This document shows, one piece after another, positions 60,685-64,000 of a stretch of DNA of 64,000 nucleotides. Source of the stretch: Akkermansia muciniphila. Its GTDB lineage: Bacteria; Verrucomicrobiota; Verrucomicrobiia; Verrucomicrobiales; Akkermansiaceae. Position numbers and translations under genes: made by a program. Each line of letters begins with the position of its first letter. Position 1 is the first letter of the stretch. The stretch is from positions 160,978 to 224,977 of the forward strand of contig CANQLV010000005.1 in NCBI GenBank assembly GCA_947624785.1, written 5' to 3'. The notes beneath the pieces were generated by a model. That model did no database searches and was not told the DNA's origin. It saw only the letters and a program-made list of their open reading frames with translations.

Positions 60685-61656
60685 ATGAAAAAGCTATCTC
60701 TATTCCTCTTGACCCTGGCCTGTGTATTCCAGTTCTCCGCCCAGGCGCAGGAACGGCCCAGTTACATCGCCATTGAGGCCAATTCCGGCAAACTCCTTTT
60801 CAGCTCCAACGCGGAAGCTAAAAGGCCCGTAGCCAGCCTCTCCCAGGTAGCCACCGCCATGGTGACGCTGGACTGGGTGGCCCGCACGCGCCTGCCGCTG
60901 GACACCTTCATCGCCGTGCCGCAGGAAGCCTTCGGCCTCCGCGCCGGAAATCCCATGGACCTCCAGCCGGGAGACCGCCTGACGCTCCGGGACGCGCTGT
61001 ATTCCACCCTGCTGGGCTCGGACAATGTGTCCGCCCTGACCATCGCCTCCTTTGTGGGCCGTGACCTGGTGTCCCGCCGGGGCGGCGGCGCGCCCATTGC
61101 CGCCTTCGTGACGGAAATGAACAACCTGGCCCGCTCCCTGAGAATGGCCAAGACGCGCTTCACCGCCCCTCACGGCCTGGACGCGGGCAACTCCGTTTCC
61201 ACCTCCTGCGCGCTGGACATGGCCCTGCTGGGCGTCTACAGCATGCAGAATCCGGCCTTCTGCTACATCGTTTCCCAGGCGAGCCGCCGCATCGGCGTGC
61301 AGTCCCAGACCAAGGGAATGACGATGTATGATATTTCCAACAACAACAAGCTCATGAGCTCTCCCGGCGTGGACGGCATCAAGGCGGGCTCCTCCCGCGC
61401 CGCCGGTCCCTGCCTGCTGCTCAGCGTGACGCGCAACGCGATCTCCCGCCGCAGCCCCCAGACGGGTACGGAGGTGATCTACCCGCAGCGCATGATTCTT
61501 GTGGTGCTCGGCTCTGCGAACCGTTATCCCCTCGCCAGGCAGATGATGGCCGACGGCTGGCGGGTGTGGGAAAACTGGCAGGCTTCCGGCATGGATATGA
61601 AGGACCCCAAAGAGTTTGTCCAGCTTCCTGTGAAATCTGGTACAGAAAAGAGATAG
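60685..61656 (+). CDS. D-alanyl-D-alanine carboxypeptidase-like protein (peptidase S11) lacking SxxK lysine
   Basis: 323 aa from the ATG at 60685 with a signal peptide (KKLSLFLLTLACVFQFSAQAQ). The fold is that of low-molecular-mass PBPs: IAIEANSGKLLFSSNAEAKR, then the catalytic-serine segment RPVASLSQVATAMVTLD, SDN in LLGSDNVSALTIA, and the KTG position as GIKAGSS. In the usual motif SxxK the Lys acts as base; here it is Gln (SLSQ), and KTG is KAG. Activity as a DD-carboxypeptidase is therefore doubtful. It may bind peptidoglycan without cleaving it. Confidence 0.82.
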   Translation: MKKLSLFLLTLACVFQFSAQAQERPSYIAIEANSGKLLFSSNAEAKRPVASLSQVATAMVTLDWVARTRLPLDTFIAVPQEAFGLRAGNPMDLQPGDRLTLRDALYSTLLGSDNVSALTIASFVGRDLVSRRGGGAPIAAFVTEMNNLARSLRMAKTRFTAPHGLDAGNSVSTSCALDMALLGVYSMQNPAFCYIVSQASRRIGVQSQTKGMTMYDISNNNKLMSSPGVDGIKAGSSRAAGPCLLLSVTRNAISRRSPQTGTEVIYPQRMILVVLGSANRYPLARQMMADGWRVWENWQASGMDMKDPKEFVQLPVKSGTEKR

Positions 61657-61660
61657 GAAG

Positions 61661-61689
61661 TAGACGGCCGCGGAATTTTCTGCTATAAG
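61661..61689 (+). promoter_or_regulatory. Promoter of the phosphofructokinase gene
   Basis: TAGACG (61661-61666), spacer of 17 nt, TATAAG (61684-61689), close to the sigma-70 consensus. Transcription should begin about 61696, leaving only a few bases before the ATG at 61701, again a very short leader. Confidence 0.5.
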
Positions 61690-61700
61690 AGGCACCGAAT

Positions 61701-62780
61701 ATGAACATCGGTGTTTTGAATAGCGGGGGTGACTCTCCCGGATTGAATGCAGTTATTGAAGGTGTGGTAGGCGCGGCTTCCCGCCGCGGCTGGAACGTTG
61801 TAGGTTTTTACGACGGGTTTGAAGGGCTTCTGTCAGAGGAGGGCAATGAACGGTTTGAATGGCTGACCCCTGTCTGCTGCCGCGGCTTGCGCGCCAAGGG
61901 AGGCACCATCCTGGGAACCGTGAACAAGGGGAACTTCGCCATCAAGGTGGGCGTGGACCAGAAGGGATCGATTGAACCCGCCGTGCTGGAAAAGACCAAG
62001 GCCACCATCCGGCGGCTGGGCCTGGACGCCCTGATCGTCGTGGGCGGGGACGGCTCCCAGTCCACGGCTCTTCTGCTTTCCGAGATAGGCCTTCCCGTGG
62101 TGGGGGTGCCCAAGACCATTGACAACGACCTGGGCGCGACCGATGTCACCTTCGGCTTCTACAGCGCCGTTTCCATCGTCTCCGAATCCCTGGACCGCTT
62201 GGAAACCACCGCAAACGCGCACCAGCGCATGATGGTGGTGGAAGTAATGGGGCGGCATGCGGGCTGGATTGCCCTGGAAGGCGGCATCGCCGGAAGCGCG
62301 GATGTGATTCTGCTGCCGGAAATTCCGTTTTCCATTGAAAACGTGGTGAAATGCATCAAGGCCCGGAAGGCGGCCGGGCAGCGGGAAATCCTGGTGGTGG
62401 TCTCCGAAGGCGCCCGCCTGGCGGACGAACTGGTGCTGCTGGATGAAAAGACCCAGGGGGAAGTGCGCCTGGGAGGCATCGGCAAGGTGATCTCCAAGAA
62501 ACTGGAGGAAGCCACGGGAATTGAAACGCGTTCCTGCGTGCTGGGCCATATCCAGCGCGGCGGCTCCCCCTGCGCCTATGACCGCATTCTGGGCGTACGG
62601 TTCGGCAGTTATGCCGTGGAGCTGGTGGAAAAGCGCAAGTTCAGCTGCATGGTCGCCCTCCGGGGAACGCAGATGACTGCCGTCCCCATTGAGGAAGCCG
62701 TGAAAACCCTGAAACTGGTGGACCCCGACTGCCAGCTGGTGCGCACGGCGCGCGACCTGGGCGTGTGCTTCGGGGACTGA
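61701..62780 (+). CDS. pfkA: 6-phosphofructokinase (group III-like)
   Basis: 359 aa, glycolysis. The N-terminal nucleotide-binding loop NSGGDSPGLNAVI and the catalytic PKTIDNDL are present. The phosphoryl-donor loop reads GGDGSQS, as in ATP enzymes, where the PPi type has GGDD. The next donor-selecting position is Lys (PKTIDND, as in PPi enzymes and some actinobacterial ATP enzymes), where E. coli has Gly. This mixed pattern is of group III PFKs. The donor cannot be stated from sequence. VVEVMGRHAGWIALEGG and LGHIQRGGSP also fit. It follows the PBP-like gene by 44 bp with its own promoter and has a strong terminator. Confidence 0.9.
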   Translation: MNIGVLNSGGDSPGLNAVIEGVVGAASRRGWNVVGFYDGFEGLLSEEGNERFEWLTPVCCRGLRAKGGTILGTVNKGNFAIKVGVDQKGSIEPAVLEKTKATIRRLGLDALIVVGGDGSQSTALLLSEIGLPVVGVPKTIDNDLGATDVTFGFYSAVSIVSESLDRLETTANAHQRMMVVEVMGRHAGWIALEGGIAGSADVILLPEIPFSIENVVKCIKARKAAGQREILVVVSEGARLADELVLLDEKTQGEVRLGGIGKVISKKLEEATGIETRSCVLGHIQRGGSPCAYDRILGVRFGSYAVELVEKRKFSCMVALRGTQMTAVPIEEAVKTLKLVDPDCQLVRTARDLGVCFGD

Positions 62781-62834
62781 CGTTCCCCATTTGCAGGCGA
62801 ACAACGCGGCCTCCTGCGGCGTTGATTGTTTTTC

Positions 62835-62870
62835 AACCGTATCCTGGAATCAGGATACGGTTATTTTTTG
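62835..62870 (+). terminator. Intrinsic terminator of pfkA
   Basis: A perfect 12-bp stem (62835-62846 with 62851-62862), GAAT loop and ATTTTTTG tail. The left arm lies just beyond the last codons of the convergent DUF805 gene, whose stop falls inside the hairpin. Confidence 0.9.
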
Positions 62871-64000
62871 CGGAAGCACGCCGTATTCATTGGGGCCGGG
62901 AGAGCTTTTAAGCAGCATCATGGATAGGAAAAGGATGGAAAACAGGTCCATCAGGTTGGAGGCCATCCCCAGGTAGCCCAGGTAGGGCGTCATGTCCTCC
63001 GGGATCAGGCGCAGCAGGAAAATCAGCAGGAAGGTGACGATGAAAATGAGGATGGGAATCAGAATGAATTTTCCGCTCAGGCTGCTGTCATGCAGGCGGC
63101 GTACGGCAACCGGCAGGTTGAACAGGATGTTGAGTCCCGCCACAGCTGCCAGAAGCTCCAGGGAAAGCATGCTCAGTTCTCCGGACTGGTAGAAAAAGTA
63201 AAAGGTGGGGTTGAAGCAGGCGTGCGCCAGCAGGATCAGGGTATCCTGAGGGTGGGTGGCGTACAGCAGGATTTGGCGGGAAGGGGAGACGTAAAAGCCC
63301 AGCGGGTTGCTGTCCACGTCTATCATGCTGTAGCCCAGCGGCAGGAACAGGAGGAGGGAAAGGAGGAAGAAGGACCAGAATTCCGCCCGGGAGGCGCGCC
63401 CGGACACCGTGGTCAGCTTCCGCAGGCTGATGAGCCAGTAAAGGTAAAACGGCGTGAAAGGCGGCTCCTTCCGTTCTCCGGAAGTGACGGCGGGATTTGC
63501 CGGCTGTGCGCCCGCGCGGCGGCAGTACTTGTTGCCGTCCGTCTTGCTTTCTCCCAGCGTCAGGTAGAAAAAGATCAGGTGCCCCAGGCCGAAGGGAAGC
63601 AGCGCGGAAAGAATCCAGAGGCCGCTCCTGCCCGTATCATGCAGGCGTCTGAATGCCGCCGCCGCGCAGGGGACGATCAGGGCCGCCCACAGGAGGATGG
63701 TCAGGGCGTCCCCGTAAACGCTCAGCCTTGTATCCGGAATGTGCAGCCAGTCCGTCAGGATGTAGCCTGCCAGGGCCGGAATCAGGGCCAGGAGGGGAAG
63801 AGCCATGAACCACCAGAATTCCGCCCGGGAAGTGCAGCCCCGGAAATCCGCGTAACGGCGGAAGCCTTTTTTCCAGCAGGAAAGGGGGGAAGCGGAGGAA
63901 GATGCCTGCGGGGAGGCTGGCGGAGCAGGAGAAGCAGGAGAAGCAGGAGAAGCAGGAGAAGCAGGAGAAGCAGGAGAAGCAGGAGAAGCAGGAGAAGCAG
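62850..64000 (-). CDS. Tandem DUF805 membrane protein with SPA-repeat N-terminus (runs off window)
   Basis: Two DUF805-type membrane domains: one with FWWFMALPLLALIPALAGYI and FRRLHDTGRSGLWIL, the second with SLRKLTTVSGRASRAEFWSF and VRRLHDSSLSGKFIL. Each has the conserved RRLHDxxxSG loop and several helices, and the second is followed by more hydrophobic segments. The open frame continues upstream of the ATG at 63806 through CTSRAEFWWF, so that ATG is internal and the real protein extends to the window edge. It begins with Ser-Pro-Ala triplets from a 9-bp repeat. The 5' end is missing. Function of DUF805 proteins is unknown. Confidence 0.75.
   Translation of the reverse strand, partial: ASPASPASPASPASPASPASPASPAPPASPQASSSASPLSCWKKGFRRYADFRGCTSRAEFWWFMALPLLALIPALAGYILTDWLHIPDTRLSVYGDALTILLWAALIVPCAAAAFRRLHDTGRSGLWILSALLPFGLGHLIFFYLTLGESKTDGNKYCRRAGAQPANPAVTSGERKEPPFTPFYLYWLISLRKLTTVSGRASRAEFWSFFLLSLLLFLPLGYSMIDVDSNPLGFYVSPSRQILLYATHPQDTLILLAHACFNPTFYFFYQSGELSMLSLELLAAVAGLNILFNLPVAVRRLHDSSLSGKFILIPILIFIVTFLLIFLLRLIPEDMTPYLGYLGMASNLMDLFSILFLSMMLLKSSPGPNEYGVLPQKITVS
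63925..64000. repeat. Tandem 9-bp repeat (GCAGGAGAA)n
   Basis: Eight full copies of GCAGGAGAA (63925-63996) and the start of a ninth, identical throughout, running to the window edge. On the minus strand it encodes Ser-Pro-Ala triplets at the N-terminus of the DUF805 protein. Copy-number changes would not shift the frame. Confidence 0.92.

Noticed and set aside
63925..64000. CRISPR array
   Set aside because: The repeats are contiguous 9-bp units without spacers and lie in an open frame.

Overview
The window reads as a chromosomal segment of a mucus-associated Verrucomicrobiota bacterium, most likely Akkermansia or a close relative. The pointers are the GC-rich housekeeping genes, an exosortase with EpsI and a PEP-CTERM target, paired bactofilins, a eukaryote-type HisA and a decayed GH110-like beta-helix glycosidase. 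The genus is inferred from gene content, not from a marker search.

Layout. 1-14.3 kb is one tightly overlapping plus-strand operon for a surface polysaccharide: seven GT4 and four GT2 glycosyltransferases, a pyruvyltransferase-like protein, a membrane-anchored GH88/GH105-like protein and a Wzx-type flippase. No polymerase or chain-length gene is seen and the operon starts before the window. 14.3-26.0 kb is a minus-strand, visibly AT-rich insertion. Beyond a two-DTG aspartic protease it carries a UPF1-like SF1 helicase, a broken small gene, a 1531-aa STAND NTPase with an N-terminal PD-(D/E)xK-like nuclease (Avs-like), a promoter and terminated leader before that NTPase, and a degraded phage tail module with a collagen-repeat tail-collar protein. 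It abuts the 3' end of tRNA-Pro(GGG), a common integration site. I read it as a prophage or satellite remnant whose cargo is a likely antiphage module.

26.2-41 kb returns to core genes: argC-argJ, a Cys-cluster protein, a Sel1-repeat protein, a secreted IdeS/Mac-like cysteine protease with a PEP-CTERM tail, a UvrA-like ATPase coupled to a zinc-ribbon bactofilin and a second bactofilin, hisA (eukaryote type), grpE-dnaJ and rsmE. 41-50.4 kb holds an HAD-FolB fusion, the frameshifted GH110-like pseudogene, a squalene/phytoene synthase, signal peptidase I, a GlcD-like oxidase and the exosortase-EpsI pair. The exosortase is the expected processing enzyme for the PEP-CTERM protease, and such systems usually occur with exopolysaccharide loci like the one at the left end.

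50.5-64 kb carries prs, rplY, hisB-hisH, rpsF, pdxA, a phosphofructokinase and several secreted proteins. Two of these are serine-hydrolase/PBP-like proteins whose SxxK motifs have lost the lysine; one is fused to a DUF302 domain. The window ends inside a tandem-DUF805 membrane protein whose N-terminus is encoded by a 9-bp tandem repeat.

Most promising for new biology: the Avs-like NTPase/helicase module with its leader RNA (15.5-24.1 kb), the PEP-CTERM IdeS-like protease (30.6-31.5 kb), and the serine-hydrolase-DUF302 pseudoenzyme (55.2-56.8 kb).
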